Of a DNA stretch of 64,000 nt, positions 9,281-18,165 are shown piece after piece. The number at the start of each line of letters is the position of its first letter. Positions within the stretch are counted from its first letter, which is position 1. The notes under the pieces were generated by a model. The model ran no database searches and was not told the origin of the DNA. It saw nothing but the letters and a program-made list of their open reading frames with translations. A program made the translations under genes and the position numbers. Origin of the DNA: Pirellulaceae bacterium (GTDB lineage: Bacteria > Planctomycetota > Planctomycetia > Pirellulales > Pirellulaceae); assembly GCA_029243025.1 (NCBI GenBank), contig JAQWSU010000027.1, forward strand, positions 54,681 through 118,680, given 5' to 3'.

Positions 9281-11578
9281 TCAGCGATTTTCCGGCGATT
9301 CTGTTGTGTGCTCGGCTTGTCGAATTGGATCGTTATCACCGAAAAACCTCGTCCACTCTTCGACGGCCAGTTTCGTTTCGGGATCCACACATTCTAATTC
9401 GGCCCGGAAGACATGATCGCCAGCTCGGTGGGCTTGAGCAGTGATCTTGATCACCATCTCTTGCCCAGCTCCCAGACGAGGGATCCGTTCAATGATCACT
9501 TCTCCCTCCGTTACCGTTCCACGCCAACCGCGGACTGCTGCGGGTTCGATTCCTTCTGAAAAGAATCCGAACAGCTGGATATCTGTGGCGGCCTTAGTGC
9601 CTCGGTTTTGGATCCGGATTTCATATGCCACGTCGTCGCCCACTGCGACAGCGCCTTGGGGGTCGTCGACCGTCATTTTCAAGTCGGCGAGTGATTCAAC
9701 TGAGGTGACAGTCGAACCGAGAGCACTGATATCTCCCTGGGCGACCGCACGCATGTCGAGTCGATTGTTGCCGGGAGAGACAAGCACGCATTCCAATTCC
9801 AAGACTCGTGTTGCTCCGGGGCGTACCGATCCAACTTGCCATTGAACTTGCCCATGGTTGGCCTCCAGGCTGCCACCGGCACTGCTGGAAACGTTTTGGG
9901 CTCCGGCTGGTAAAGTTGCGATGGCAACCACGTCTCGTGCAGTTGCGTCACCAGAGTTGGTGACACGAATTGCAAACCGTGCTCGTGTGCCAGCATATTT
10001 CATCGGAGGACCTGCCACAGCGACTTCTAGAACCGCACGACGTACCAAGACGTCCTGGGCGCCTTGAGCCCGCAGGCCACCGTCGGCTGAGGTTTCAGCT
10101 CGCACTTGGAGACGACCCGTTTGGCGTGCCGTTAATTCAACCTCGATCGTGCGGCGGGTTCCAGACTTGATCGTGCCGATGTTGCGAACACCGGCCGTTT
10201 TTTCGCTCGGCACGAGTGGCATCAAGTTCAGGATCACATTCTCCGCGTCACCCGTACCCGGATTGGAAACCGTAATCGTGTAGATTTTTGTTTCACCAAA
10301 CAACACATCCTGAGGACCGATCACAGACATTTCTAACTTGGGCTCTTGGACTTGAATTTGAGCTGTCGTCTGTGCCGGCATGAACGTCCAACTAACTCCC
10401 AGGTCAAGGGGGCGACTGCCGCGTGGAATAATTCGTAATTTGAGTTTTTCAGACGTACCTCCATTGAGACGTGCAACTGACCAGCTCAAGGCTGAATCCC
10501 CTTGCTCATCGGGCTCAATACGCGTTGAACCGAGGCTTGCGTCCTGTTGAACAACTTCGACCCAATGAGGAACGTTCATCTTGACCGTTACGTCTTTAGC
10601 GTCGATTTTTCCGCTGTTTGTTAGGTCGAATTCGAAAATCGATTCTTTGCCCACGACGATTGTGCGAGGACCTCGTGTCGTGACCGATAACACAGGGCTC
10701 TCATTCGTGATCAGAACGGTTTCATGGGAGTTTTTGTTTTGAACCGTTGGGTTCGAGGCCTCTGCAGTCATGGAAGTGACGGGCAGATTCTTGGCCGCTT
10801 CGGTTTGGGCCGCTTCGGTTTGGGCTAGTGCAGTTTTTGCGGCGACCGGCTTGGTCGGGCTGCTTGGCTTTTGAGCGACCCGAGTTGTCGCATTCGGCGA
10901 TACATCCTCTGAAATCGTCGGCTGCTTCATCACCGAAGGTAGATTCGTGACATCGTTTTCTGCCAAGATGGGAGTCGTTGCTGCCGTTTCCGGTGACTTT
11001 GCAGCACCTGTCTCTTGGGGATCGTTCGATGGCGGCTCGGTGGCCGTTTTCGTCGCAACTGGAGCGGTTGGATCAACTGTCTTGACCGCCGTCGTGGCCG
11101 GGTCGGAGGTCGCGTTGGCAATCGGCTTTTTGGGCGGCCCGGCTTCCGCGGCCTGGGGCGCCGATTGGCTCTGGTTGCCTACCTTGCTCGGTTTTGGAGT
11201 TCGAACGCTGTTCCGGCGTCGAGACGATTTGGGTTGGGTCTCGACAGGTTTCAGCTGATCGAAGACGACAGAGCGTTGAATCTGACGCAGTCGGTTCGAG
11301 ACGCCTTTCGGCTTCTGCTCGTCCTTCCCTGTTGTGTCAAAATGGGCGGCCGGTACTGCTCCGGTCTGCTGAGGATCGGTCAAAGCGGCTGGTTTCTTAT
11401 CCTGGTCAAACCAGCCAGCAGGCAAAGTGGCTCGGCGGTGAATCACCGGAGCCGCACTTTGTACGCGTCGACTCGTGGTTTCTGGCTGGCTAGTGTCTCC
11501 CGTTTGGGCTTGCGCACAAACGGCTGTTGCCAGTAAGCTGGCAATGGTAATCGCGAAGAGGGGGTGTTTTGTTAGCAT
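9281..11578 (-). CDS. Exported DUF11/CARDB-repeat protein
   Basis: A 765-aa secreted protein. Residues 1-24 are a signal peptide ending AVCAQA. Residues about 30-290 are a Pro/Ala/Thr/Lys-rich low-complexity linker. Residues about 295-740 contain four DUF11-like beta-sandwich repeats (for example VTVKMNVPHWVEVV, VTNSGDATARDVV, IRIQNRGTKAATDIQLFG). Such proteins are abundant on planctomycete surfaces and are thought to be adhesive or structural; no enzyme motif is visible. The linker contains a 15-bp tandem duplication. The gene has its own terminator downstream. Confidence 0.85.
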   Translation of the reverse strand: MLTKHPLFAITIASLLATAVCAQAQTGDTSQPETTSRRVQSAAPVIHRRATLPAGWFDQDKKPAALTDPQQTGAVPAAHFDTTGKDEQKPKGVSNRLRQIQRSVVFDQLKPVETQPKSSRRRNSVRTPKPSKVGNQSQSAPQAAEAGPPKKPIANATSDPATTAVKTVDPTAPVATKTATEPPSNDPQETGAAKSPETAATTPILAENDVTNLPSVMKQPTISEDVSPNATTRVAQKPSSPTKPVAAKTALAQTEAAQTEAAKNLPVTSMTAEASNPTVQNKNSHETVLITNESPVLSVTTRGPRTIVVGKESIFEFDLTNSGKIDAKDVTVKMNVPHWVEVVQQDASLGSTRIEPDEQGDSALSWSVARLNGGTSEKLKLRIIPRGSRPLDLGVSWTFMPAQTTAQIQVQEPKLEMSVIGPQDVLFGETKIYTITVSNPGTGDAENVILNLMPLVPSEKTAGVRNIGTIKSGTRRTIEVELTARQTGRLQVRAETSADGGLRAQGAQDVLVRRAVLEVAVAGPPMKYAGTRARFAIRVTNSGDATARDVVAIATLPAGAQNVSSSAGGSLEANHGQVQWQVGSVRPGATRVLELECVLVSPGNNRLDMRAVAQGDISALGSTVTSVESLADLKMTVDDPQGAVAVGDDVAYEIRIQNRGTKAATDIQLFGFFSEGIEPAAVRGWRGTVTEGEVIIERIPRLGAGQEMVIKITAQAHRAGDHVFRAELECVDPETKLAVEEWTRFFGDNDPIRQAEHTTESPENR
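10793..10822. repeat. 15-bp perfect tandem duplication inside coding sequence
   Basis: GGCCGCTTCGGTTTG is repeated twice without spacer and adds one AQTEA-type unit to the low-complexity linker of the DUF11 protein. The frame is preserved because the unit is a multiple of three. Confidence 0.9.
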
Positions 11579-11733
11579 CGCTCTTTCCCGTCGAAACAGA
11601 GATTTATTTTTGGCGCGTGATTGATATCGGTTGGAGGAGAGCTGAGGATTGAATAAGATTTTCCGATTGGGGAAAATTTACTACTGCTATTGCCGGCAGT
11701 GCTCTCTGGGTTGGCTGCGTGAAGAGGTAAGCG

Positions 11734-12057
11734 ATGAGTACAAGGCGAGAAAAGATCGAGGCGATGCTGGCAGATGATCCGACGGACGTGTTTTTGCGTT
11801 ACAGTTTGGCGATGGAATGGGCCAAGGAAGGTGAAAACGAAGCGAGTCTGCTTGGCCTAGAGCAGCTAATGAAAGAAAGTCCGCCCTATGTGCCGGCATT
11901 TTTTATGGCCGCGCAGCAGTTGGCCGGATTGTCGCGTGTCAGCGAGGCCCGTGAGAAATTACGGGACGGCATTGAGCAGGCACGCCAGCAAGGCAACACG
12001 CATGCGGCCGGAGAAATGAGCGAATTTCTGGCTTCGTTGGGGGTCTCGGATCCCTAA
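11734..12057 (+). CDS. Small TPR-like protein
   Basis: A 107-aa soluble protein with about two to three tetratricopeptide-like helical pairs. The visible helices are DPTDVFLRYSLAMEWAKEGENEASLLGLEQLM, PPYVPAFFMAAQQLAGLSRVSEAREKLRDGI and AGEMSEFLASLG. There is no signal peptide. AGAGG lies upstream of the ATG. Such repeats mediate protein contacts; the partner is unknown. It converges on the PSP1 gene 25 bases downstream. Confidence 0.75.
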   Translation: MSTRREKIEAMLADDPTDVFLRYSLAMEWAKEGENEASLLGLEQLMKESPPYVPAFFMAAQQLAGLSRVSEAREKLRDGIEQARQQGNTHAAGEMSEFLASLGVSDP

Positions 12058-12082
12058 ACGGGTGGTTTCGGGATCCAAAGGT

Positions 12083-12628
12083 TCAAGAGGAATGGCATGC
12101 GGAGGCAATGGAGCAAGAGCCGCATCCTGTGCCGCAGCCACTTGCCGATTCCGTTCCACAGTCGGGGCCGCAGCCACGGCTGACCGCGTCGGCGAATTGT
12201 CGGAATTGAACCTTTGACTCGTACGCTTCGCTCAAATCCCGCGTGATGCTCTCGATTTCCGGCGTGACTTCGCCCAAAAAGTAAAAATAGAGGGACTGAC
12301 CATCGAATAGATGCTCGACATCCATCAGGGTTGCATTGATCTCCCGCTCAGTCAGCAGAGAAACACATTCCGCGTAGGCCTGTTCTTGATGTTTTTCGAT
12401 CCGAGCGAGCAGCAGCTCGTCCTCGGGAGTGACCGATCTCAGTAAAGTGCCGTCAGCAACGCTGTCTGAGGAAAATTCGTCGGCCATTCCGAGGACTTCT
12501 CCGATTTCCAGTCCTCGGGAGGTTCGACAGACGACCCGACGTCCGTGAGCGTATTGTTGCCGATCGGCCGCCGTGAAACGGCCGATGTGGCCGAGTAGAC
12601 CGATACGTACGAAGTGAATTGCGAGCAA
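12083..12628 (-). CDS. PSP1/RicT-like protein with Cys-rich tail
   Basis: About 181 aa from a TTG at 12628, chosen because GGAG stands eight bases before it and PSP1 homology (LLAIHFVRIGLLGHIGRF) begins there. The frame is open further up to 12778, but that part (MAKAAIWPTISRG...) does not resemble the family. The PSP1 C-terminal domain is visible in VVCRTSRGLEIGEVLG, LLTEREINATLMDVEHLFDGQSLYFYFLGE and YESKVQFRQ. The tail GCGPDCGTESASGCGTGCGSC is Cys-rich. Bacillus RicT works with RicA/RicF in a complex carrying [4Fe-4S] clusters that influences RNA maturation. A similar metal role for the tail is inference. Confidence 0.78.
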   Translation of the reverse strand: MLAIHFVRIGLLGHIGRFTAADRQQYAHGRRVVCRTSRGLEIGEVLGMADEFSSDSVADGTLLRSVTPEDELLLARIEKHQEQAYAECVSLLTEREINATLMDVEHLFDGQSLYFYFLGEVTPEIESITRDLSEAYESKVQFRQFADAVSRGCGPDCGTESASGCGTGCGSCSIASACHSS

Positions 12629-12934
12629 ATTGTTGACTCCAGGTTGAGAGCGAAGCACAAGGGCCAGTCCAAGAGGGCCGTGATTCGCCCAGGAATCGAT
12701 ACCATTCGGGCATTCCAGCGCCCGGACGATCGGGCGCCTCCCTCTGCTTATTGTCGGCCAGATCGCCGCCTTTGCCAAGCTCGGAGTGTTTCCTTGTTTG
12801 AACCGGGTTGCTCAAGCGGCCTTACTACTGTTAACTTCGTGCTAGATATTCGAGGCGGACGCCGCCCTTTGCGGCGGATTTCGACCGGTCTCCATCGCGA
12901 TTTACCATCGGTAACCTGTTGGATTTTAGGCAAG

Positions 12935-13972
12935 ATGCAAGCAAATCAACAATCAGTATCCGTTTCCACTTACGGTCATTGGGATAACCTGGCTCGGAAC
13001 GTGCTCGATCAACAACTGACCTCCTTCGAGCAAGCTTTAGAAATTATTCAATCACCGGATGAGCAGCTTTTGGAGTTAATGGCGGCTGCCTATCGAATCC
13101 GTAAGCATTACTTTCAAAACACGGTGCAGCTCTACTTCTTGATGAACGCGAAGAGTGGATTGTGCCCGGAAGACTGTTCTTATTGTTCGCAATCGAAGGT
13201 GGCCGATGCGGAAATTCCTCGCTACAACTTGTTGAGCGAGGAGAAGCTCATGGAGGGGGCTCGGATCGCGTTCGAGCGTGAGTCCAAGACCTACTGCATT
13301 GTGATTTCGGCCAGAGGCCCGAATGAGCGCGAAATCGATGCGGTGACAACAATCGTTCCCCAAATTAAGGCCAAATACGACCTGAAGATTTGCGCCTGCC
13401 TGGGGCTGCTCTCACCGGAACAAGCCGCCCGACTGAAAGAGTGTGGTGTGGATCGTGTTAATCACAATGTGAACACGAGTTCCGAATACTATTCTCAAGT
13501 TTGCAGTACGCATACGTATGAAGATCGAGTGGACACGTTGAAGGCAGTTCGAGATGCGGGTATGGAACTGTGCAGTGGTGGCATCGTGGGCATGGGAGAG
13601 TCCGACGAAGATGTGGTGCGAATGGCTTTGGAGCTGCGAGAGCTGGGCGTGGAATCGATTCCGGTGAACTTCCTCAATTCGATTGATGGTACGCCTTTGC
13701 AAGAAACGAATCGTTTGAATCCTCGCTACTGTCTCAAGACGCTCGCCATGTTTCGTTTTGTCAATCCAAGCCGCGAGATTCGAATCGCTGGCGGTCGCGA
13801 AATTCATCTTGGCAGCATGCAAGCCCTGGGGCTTTATGCGGCCAACTCCATGTTCGTGGGTGATTATTTGACAACGGAAGGTCAAGCGCCGACGAGTGAT
13901 TATCGCATGATTGAAGAGATGGGCTTCACCGTTACACGCTCCAGTGAAACCGCAACTTGTTTGCCCTCCTGA
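12935..13972 (+). CDS. bioB: Biotin synthase
   Basis: A 345-aa radical-SAM enzyme inserting sulfur into dethiobiotin. The [4Fe-4S]-SAM motif is C77-x3-C81-x2-C84 in GLCPEDCSYCSQS. Other family blocks are AKTYCIVISARGP, ICACLGLLSPEQAARLKECGVDRVNHNVNTS, SGGIVGMGESDEDVV, VNFLNSIDGTPL and IRIAGGREIHL. The frame is open upstream to 12614, but that extension lacks homology. The ATG at 12935, with AGG about six bases upstream, gives the normal length. The ABC transporter genes follow after 50 bases on the same strand, so co-transcription is likely. Confidence 0.95.
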   Translation: MQANQQSVSVSTYGHWDNLARNVLDQQLTSFEQALEIIQSPDEQLLELMAAAYRIRKHYFQNTVQLYFLMNAKSGLCPEDCSYCSQSKVADAEIPRYNLLSEEKLMEGARIAFERESKTYCIVISARGPNEREIDAVTTIVPQIKAKYDLKICACLGLLSPEQAARLKECGVDRVNHNVNTSSEYYSQVCSTHTYEDRVDTLKAVRDAGMELCSGGIVGMGESDEDVVRMALELRELGVESIPVNFLNSIDGTPLQETNRLNPRYCLKTLAMFRFVNPSREIRIAGGREIHLGSMQALGLYAANSMFVGDYLTTEGQAPTSDYRMIEEMGFTVTRSSETATCLPS

Positions 13973-14022
13973 CTGACAGTTCGCGCGCGTCGGATTTTAC
14001 TTTTTGTTGAGTCCCCTGCCCC

Positions 14023-14781
14023 ATGCGATCATCTTGTAGCATTACCGCTGAGCAGTTGGGCGTTACCTTTGCCGGTAATGCTCCCACACTTGAGTCGGTT
14101 GATTTGTGTTGTGCTCCAGGCACGTTTGTCACAATCGTGGGCCCGAGCGGTTGCGGTAAATCGACATTCTTGCGTTGTGTTGCGAATTTGCAGCAGCCCA
14201 CCATCGGCAGGCTCCAGATCGCGGAGGCGAATGGTCAAACGCCACGAGTTGCGTTTGTCTTTCAGGACCCCACGTTGTTGCCTTGGCGGAATGTCCAGCA
14301 GAATATCGAGTTGCCACTTGAGCTTCGGCGAGAACCGGTGGCCGATCGCCGTTCTCAAGCGATGTCCGCTTTGCGTCAAGTTGGCCTTGTCGATGACGAC
14401 GCGCTTAAATTTCCACACATGCTGTCGGGCGGTATGCGGATGCGTGTGTCATTGGCTCGGGCGCTGATCACCAAGCCTCGCGTGTTGCTGCTAGATGAAC
14501 CGTTTGCCGCGTTGGATGAAATTTCACGGCAGCAGTTGAATGAAGAGTTACTACGGTTGTGGGGGGAACAGGGGTGGACCACGCTTTTTGTTACCCATAA
14601 TGTCAATGAAGCGGTTTTTCTTAGTCAACGCGTACTTGTGATGAGCCAGCGGCCCGGCAAGATCGCCGCAGATTTTTCGATCGATTTTGATCAGCCTCGA
14701 GATTCCCAGTTGCGGTCATCCTTGGAATTTGCAGAGTTGACAGGGCGCGTTTCAGCGGCTTTGCGGGAGGCTGCAGTATGA
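14023..14781 (+). CDS. ABC transporter ATP-binding protein (SsuB/TauB/ThiZ type)
   Basis: A 252-aa cytoplasmic ATPase. Walker A is GPSGCGKST (residues 40-48), the Q loop is AFVFQDPTLLPWRNV, the signature is LSGGMRMRVSLARAL, Walker B is VLLLDEPFAALDE, and the H loop is LFVTHNVNEAV. The FQDPTLLPWRNV stretch is characteristic of importers for nitrate, sulfonate, taurine or thiamine precursors. Its stop overlaps the permease start by four bases. It forms an operon with the permease and lipoprotein downstream. Confidence 0.92.
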   Translation: MRSSCSITAEQLGVTFAGNAPTLESVDLCCAPGTFVTIVGPSGCGKSTFLRCVANLQQPTIGRLQIAEANGQTPRVAFVFQDPTLLPWRNVQQNIELPLELRREPVADRRSQAMSALRQVGLVDDDALKFPHMLSGGMRMRVSLARALITKPRVLLLDEPFAALDEISRQQLNEELLRLWGEQGWTTLFVTHNVNEAVFLSQRVLVMSQRPGKIAADFSIDFDQPRDSQLRSSLEFAELTGRVSAALREAAV

Positions 14782-15557
14782 ATCAGTTTCTCGGCTTTTT
14801 GATCGCCCGCGTGTTTCCACCCGTCGTGGCTGCCGTGTTGTTTGTTTTTATTTGGGCCGTGGTAATTCGACTCTTTCAGATTCAAAGTTTTCTTGCGCCT
14901 TCACCCAGTCAGGTCTGGAGCGTTTTTGCACACGATAGCCCGTCGCTGTTAAATGCGACTTGGCTGACTGGAAAGGCAGCTATTTCCGGCTTGTTGCTCA
15001 GTGTTGCAGTCGGTTTTCTGACTGCCTCGCTGTTTTCGCAATCATCTCTGCTTCGATACAGCCTTTACCCGTACGCGATTTTTTTGCAAACGGTCCCCGT
15101 AGTGGCCATTGCTCCGCTGCTGGTGATGTGGTTTGGCTATGGGACCACCGGAGTGATTGCGGTCGCTTTTATTTTGAGTCTCTTCCCGATTATTGCCAAC
15201 GTCACCGAAGGGATGACTTCTGTGCCGTTGCCGTTACGTGAGTTGTTTAATCTCAATCAGGCCTCTCGGTTACAGCAATTTCTCAAACTTCAGGTGCCCC
15301 ACTCCCTTCCGTTTTTGGTGACCGGCGTGCGGACTTCCAGTGGGCTCTCGGTGATTGGCGCTATCGTAGGCGAGTTTTTTGTCGGTTATGGTGGCGAAGG
15401 ATTTGGATTAGGTTATCTCATTCGAAGTTCTGCAGAGCGATATCAAACCGATCGCTTGTTCGCAGCCGTCCTATTGTCGACCTTGTTAGGTGTCGTTATT
15501 TTTGCGGCAGTGAGTTTGGTGGCCGAGAAAAGCCTTGCTCGTTTTCGCTATGCTTAG
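14778..15557 (+). CDS. ABC transporter permease (SsuC/ThiX type)
   Basis: A 259-aa membrane protein with about six helices, beginning MNQFLGFLIARVFPPVVAAVLFVFIWAVV. The inner-membrane EAA-like loop is around ELFNLNQASRLQQFLKLQVPHSLPFLVTGVRTSSGLSVIGAIVGEFF, which touches the ATPase. The pattern IAPLLVMWFGYG...IAVAFILSLFPIIANVTEGM is standard for the taurine/nitrate/thiamine-precursor permease family. Translationally coupled to the ATPase by an ATGA overlap. Confidence 0.92.
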   Translation: MNQFLGFLIARVFPPVVAAVLFVFIWAVVIRLFQIQSFLAPSPSQVWSVFAHDSPSLLNATWLTGKAAISGLLLSVAVGFLTASLFSQSSLLRYSLYPYAIFLQTVPVVAIAPLLVMWFGYGTTGVIAVAFILSLFPIIANVTEGMTSVPLPLRELFNLNQASRLQQFLKLQVPHSLPFLVTGVRTSSGLSVIGAIVGEFFVGYGGEGFGLGYLIRSSAERYQTDRLFAAVLLSTLLGVVIFAAVSLVAEKSLARFRYA

Positions 15558-15641
15558 TCTCTTTCAGCCAGCTGAGCGACGATGGGCTGCCGCGTGTGAA
15601 AGTGACTTCTGTCACGGTTTTTGTACCGAGAGGATGAGCAG

Positions 15642-16661
15642 ATGAAGAGTCGGTGGGTTGCATGCAGTTGTGCGACGTTGCTGTTGGTGGGGTGCCTGTT
15701 GGTGGGGTGCCAGCCAAGTGACGTTGTTGAGCCCGGGGCGGAGCCGACGATCAAACTAGGTTTGAACTGGTTTCCGGATTCGCAGCACGGGGGATTTTAT
15801 GCGGCACAACACTTCGGTTTCTTTGCCGATGAGGGACTTACGGTAAAAATTGAACCGGGGGGCCCGGCCGCCCCAATTGTGCAAAATGTCGGTTTGAATC
15901 GAGTAGAATTTGGAGTTGGGAACGCCGATCAAATTCTGATGGCACGCGAGCAACAGATTCCCGTCGTTGCTCTGATGGCGGCAATGCGGAACAGTCCTCG
16001 CTGTATCATGGTTCATCAAGAAACCGGGATTCAGAATTTCTCGGAGCTCGCTGATGTGAAGTTGGCCTTGGGGGCCGGTAAGGCCTTCGTTAAATTTCTT
16101 GACGAAAAAGGTGTTTTGAAACACGTGCAAGTTGTCTCCTATACGGGAAGTATTGCACCGTTTCTCGCTGATAATCGCTTTGCACAGCAGGCCTATGTGT
16201 TCAGTGAGCCGTATGTTGCCGAGGAAAATGGTGCACACCCTGTCTGCATGATGGTCTCGGATTTGGGGTTTAATCCCTATAGCAGTTGTTTGTTCACAAA
16301 TGAAAAATTGCTCAATGAGAATCCTGAACTTGTTGGGAAAGTGGTGCGGGCTGTTCGGCGTGGTTGGCAGGCCTACCTGCAAGATCCTGAGCCGGTCAAT
16401 CAGTTGATTCATGCAGCCAATCCCGATATGGATCTGGAAAGTCTCAAGTTCGGTGCAACGGCGATCGCCGAATTGTGCTTGCCGGCTCACGCTGCTTCAG
16501 ACTCAATCGGTGTGATGGATGATCGCCGTTGGCAAACGTTGAAATCTCAACTGGTTGAACTTGATTTTGTCAGTCAAGATACGCGGGTTGATCAAGCCTA
16601 CACACTGCGGTTTCTGCGGAGCAGCTCGCCGGATTCTAGCTCGTCGTCTGCGCCCCAGTAG
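15642..16661 (+). CDS. NMT1/THI5-like substrate-binding lipoprotein
   Basis: A 339-aa solute-binding lipoprotein of the third transporter component. The chosen ATG at 15642 has GAGG eight bases upstream; an in-frame TTG at 15621 is less likely. The signal peptide contains two tandem lipobox-like units (LLLVGC-LLVGC). The NMT1 region reads IKLGLNWFPDSQHGGFYAAQHFGFFADEGLTVKIEPGG and FGVGNADQILMAREQQIPVVALMA. The ligand may be a pyrimidine thiamine precursor (ThiY-like), riboflavin-like or another small organic molecule. No TPP-box sequence was seen upstream of the operon, so the thiamine link is unproven. Confidence 0.88.
   Translation: MKSRWVACSCATLLLVGCLLVGCQPSDVVEPGAEPTIKLGLNWFPDSQHGGFYAAQHFGFFADEGLTVKIEPGGPAAPIVQNVGLNRVEFGVGNADQILMAREQQIPVVALMAAMRNSPRCIMVHQETGIQNFSELADVKLALGAGKAFVKFLDEKGVLKHVQVVSYTGSIAPFLADNRFAQQAYVFSEPYVAEENGAHPVCMMVSDLGFNPYSSCLFTNEKLLNENPELVGKVVRAVRRGWQAYLQDPEPVNQLIHAANPDMDLESLKFGATAIAELCLPAHAASDSIGVMDDRRWQTLKSQLVELDFVSQDTRVDQAYTLRFLRSSSPDSSSSSAPQ
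15681..15710. repeat. 15-bp tandem duplication doubling the lipobox
   Basis: CTGTTGGTGGGGTGC occurs twice back to back and encodes LLVGC twice within the signal peptide of the substrate-binding lipoprotein. Confidence 0.92.
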
Positions 16662-16672
16662 AGCGGGCGGCT

Positions 16673-16688
16673 GGCCCCTCAAGGGGCC
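16673..16688. terminator. Hairpin between convergent genes
   Basis: GGCCCC-TCAA-GGGGCC is a perfect 6-bp stem with a tetraloop, placed between the ends of the ABC operon and the DUF1501 gene. It touches the TAG of the latter. There is no T run on either side, so it is at best a weak bidirectional terminator. Confidence 0.45.
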
Positions 16689-18148
16689 TAGGCAATGATC
16701 TGAGCGATGTTTCCAGAGACATCGGTCAGTCGGAAGTCTCGTCCGGCATACTCAAAAGTTAAACGTTCGTGGTCCATCCCCATCAGATGCAAGATGGTGG
16801 CGTGAAGGTCATGGATGGTGCAGCGGTTTTCGACCGCGTAGTATCCATATTCGTCGGTCCGACCATATCGATAGCCCGCTTTTACGCCACCGCCTGCCAT
16901 CCACATCGTGAATCCTTCTGGGTGGTGGTCACGACCCGGTTCGGCATTTCCTTTTTGGACGGTCGGCGTCCGGCCAAATTCACCACCCCAGATCACCAAC
17001 GTATCTTCAAGTAGTCCTCGCGATTTCAAGTCTTTGATGAGAGCGGTGATCGGCTGATCGATTTGAGCCACATTCAGAGTATGCCCCTTCTCGAGATGGC
17101 TGTGTTGATCCCATTGTTCATTGTTGAACGGCAGTGAATGCGCATGGCTGACCTGGACAAAGCGGACGCCCCGCTCCGCGAGCCGCCTCGCCATTAGGCA
17201 CTGACGGGCAAAGTTGGCAGTCGGTTCGCTGTCGAGGCCGTAAAGCTCTCGCGTCGCCTTCGATTCTTGCGAAAGATCGAGAGCTTCGGGGGCTGCCATC
17301 TGCATGCGAAAAGCGAGTTCGAAGGAAAGTAATCGGGCTTCTAATTCGGTGTCGACGCCCGACGGATCCCGCTGCGCTTGATGCAATTGTCGCAGCAATC
17401 GCAATTGCATTTTCTGTTTTTCTGGCGAGACGTTAGGGTTGGTCATTGAGTCGAAACGAGCGTCACGTGCCAGCGAATTGGGATAGCCAGGAGCTCCAAG
17501 CGAAACACCTTGGTGGATTGCGGGAAGGAATGAGGCGCCAAAATTATTCACGCCTCCGTGTAACGACGTTGGGCAAATCGTGATGAAGCTGGGCAGGTTT
17601 TGGTTCTCTGTGCCAAGCCCGTAACTGATCCAGGATCCGATGCTTGGGCGCACGTTCGCTTCCGCGCCTGTGTGGAGTTTCATGCAAGCTCCACCGTGAG
17701 CCACATTGGTTTCGCAGACAGAATGGATCATGCAAAGCTCGTCAGCAACCGTTGGCAAGTGCCGCCAAAGTTCACTCATCGGAAGTCCACTGCCACCACA
17801 TGGGCGAAACTTCCATGGGGATTTCATCAGATTCCCGCGGTCCGCAAACGTGACCCGTGTTCCTTTGAATGGTAAAGGCTTTCCATCATCTTGTTTGAGC
17901 CTGGGCTTCGGATCAAACAAGTCAATATGTGAGGGTCCGCCGTGCATGAATAAAAAAATAACGCGTTTTGCACGAGCCATGTGATGACCCGCTTTCGGCT
18001 GCAATGCGGATGACGGGATCGAAGCGGCCGATGAGGATTCATGCAGTAATGCATTGAGTGCCAAGCCACCAAAGCCAGATGCTACGCCTTCTAGCACTTT
18101 GCGACGGGATATGATCCTGTCAGGAAGTTGTTTGAATAAGTTACTCAT
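16688..18148 (-). CDS. DUF1501 protein with Tat signal
   Basis: A 486-aa exported protein of the planctomycete DUF1501 family (sulfatase/alkaline-phosphatase-like fold). The N-terminus ISRRKVLEGVASGFGGLAL is a twin-arginine signal. Hallmarks are RAKRVIFLFMHGGPSHIDLFDPKP, DTLVIWGGEFGRTPTVQKG and GRDHHPEGFTMWMAGGGVKAGYRYGRTDE near the C-terminus. It follows the PSCyt1/DUF1549 gene by 17 bases, the standard arrangement in these bacteria, so the two form one unit and probably one exported complex. The biochemical function is not established. Confidence 0.93.
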   Translation of the reverse strand: MSNLFKQLPDRIISRRKVLEGVASGFGGLALNALLHESSSAASIPSSALQPKAGHHMARAKRVIFLFMHGGPSHIDLFDPKPRLKQDDGKPLPFKGTRVTFADRGNLMKSPWKFRPCGGSGLPMSELWRHLPTVADELCMIHSVCETNVAHGGACMKLHTGAEANVRPSIGSWISYGLGTENQNLPSFITICPTSLHGGVNNFGASFLPAIHQGVSLGAPGYPNSLARDARFDSMTNPNVSPEKQKMQLRLLRQLHQAQRDPSGVDTELEARLLSFELAFRMQMAAPEALDLSQESKATRELYGLDSEPTANFARQCLMARRLAERGVRFVQVSHAHSLPFNNEQWDQHSHLEKGHTLNVAQIDQPITALIKDLKSRGLLEDTLVIWGGEFGRTPTVQKGNAEPGRDHHPEGFTMWMAGGGVKAGYRYGRTDEYGYYAVENRCTIHDLHATILHLMGMDHERLTFEYAGRDFRLTDVSGNIAQIIA

Positions 18149-18165
18149 ACGGTGGTCTGCGGTTT

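Noticed and set aside
12614..12934. N-terminal extension of bioB
   Set aside because: The added 107 residues do not resemble biotin synthase, and the ATG at 12935 gives the normal family length.
13973..14022. TPP riboswitch before the NMT1-type transporter
   Set aside because: The spacer is only 50 bases and shows no THI-box sequence or room for the fold.
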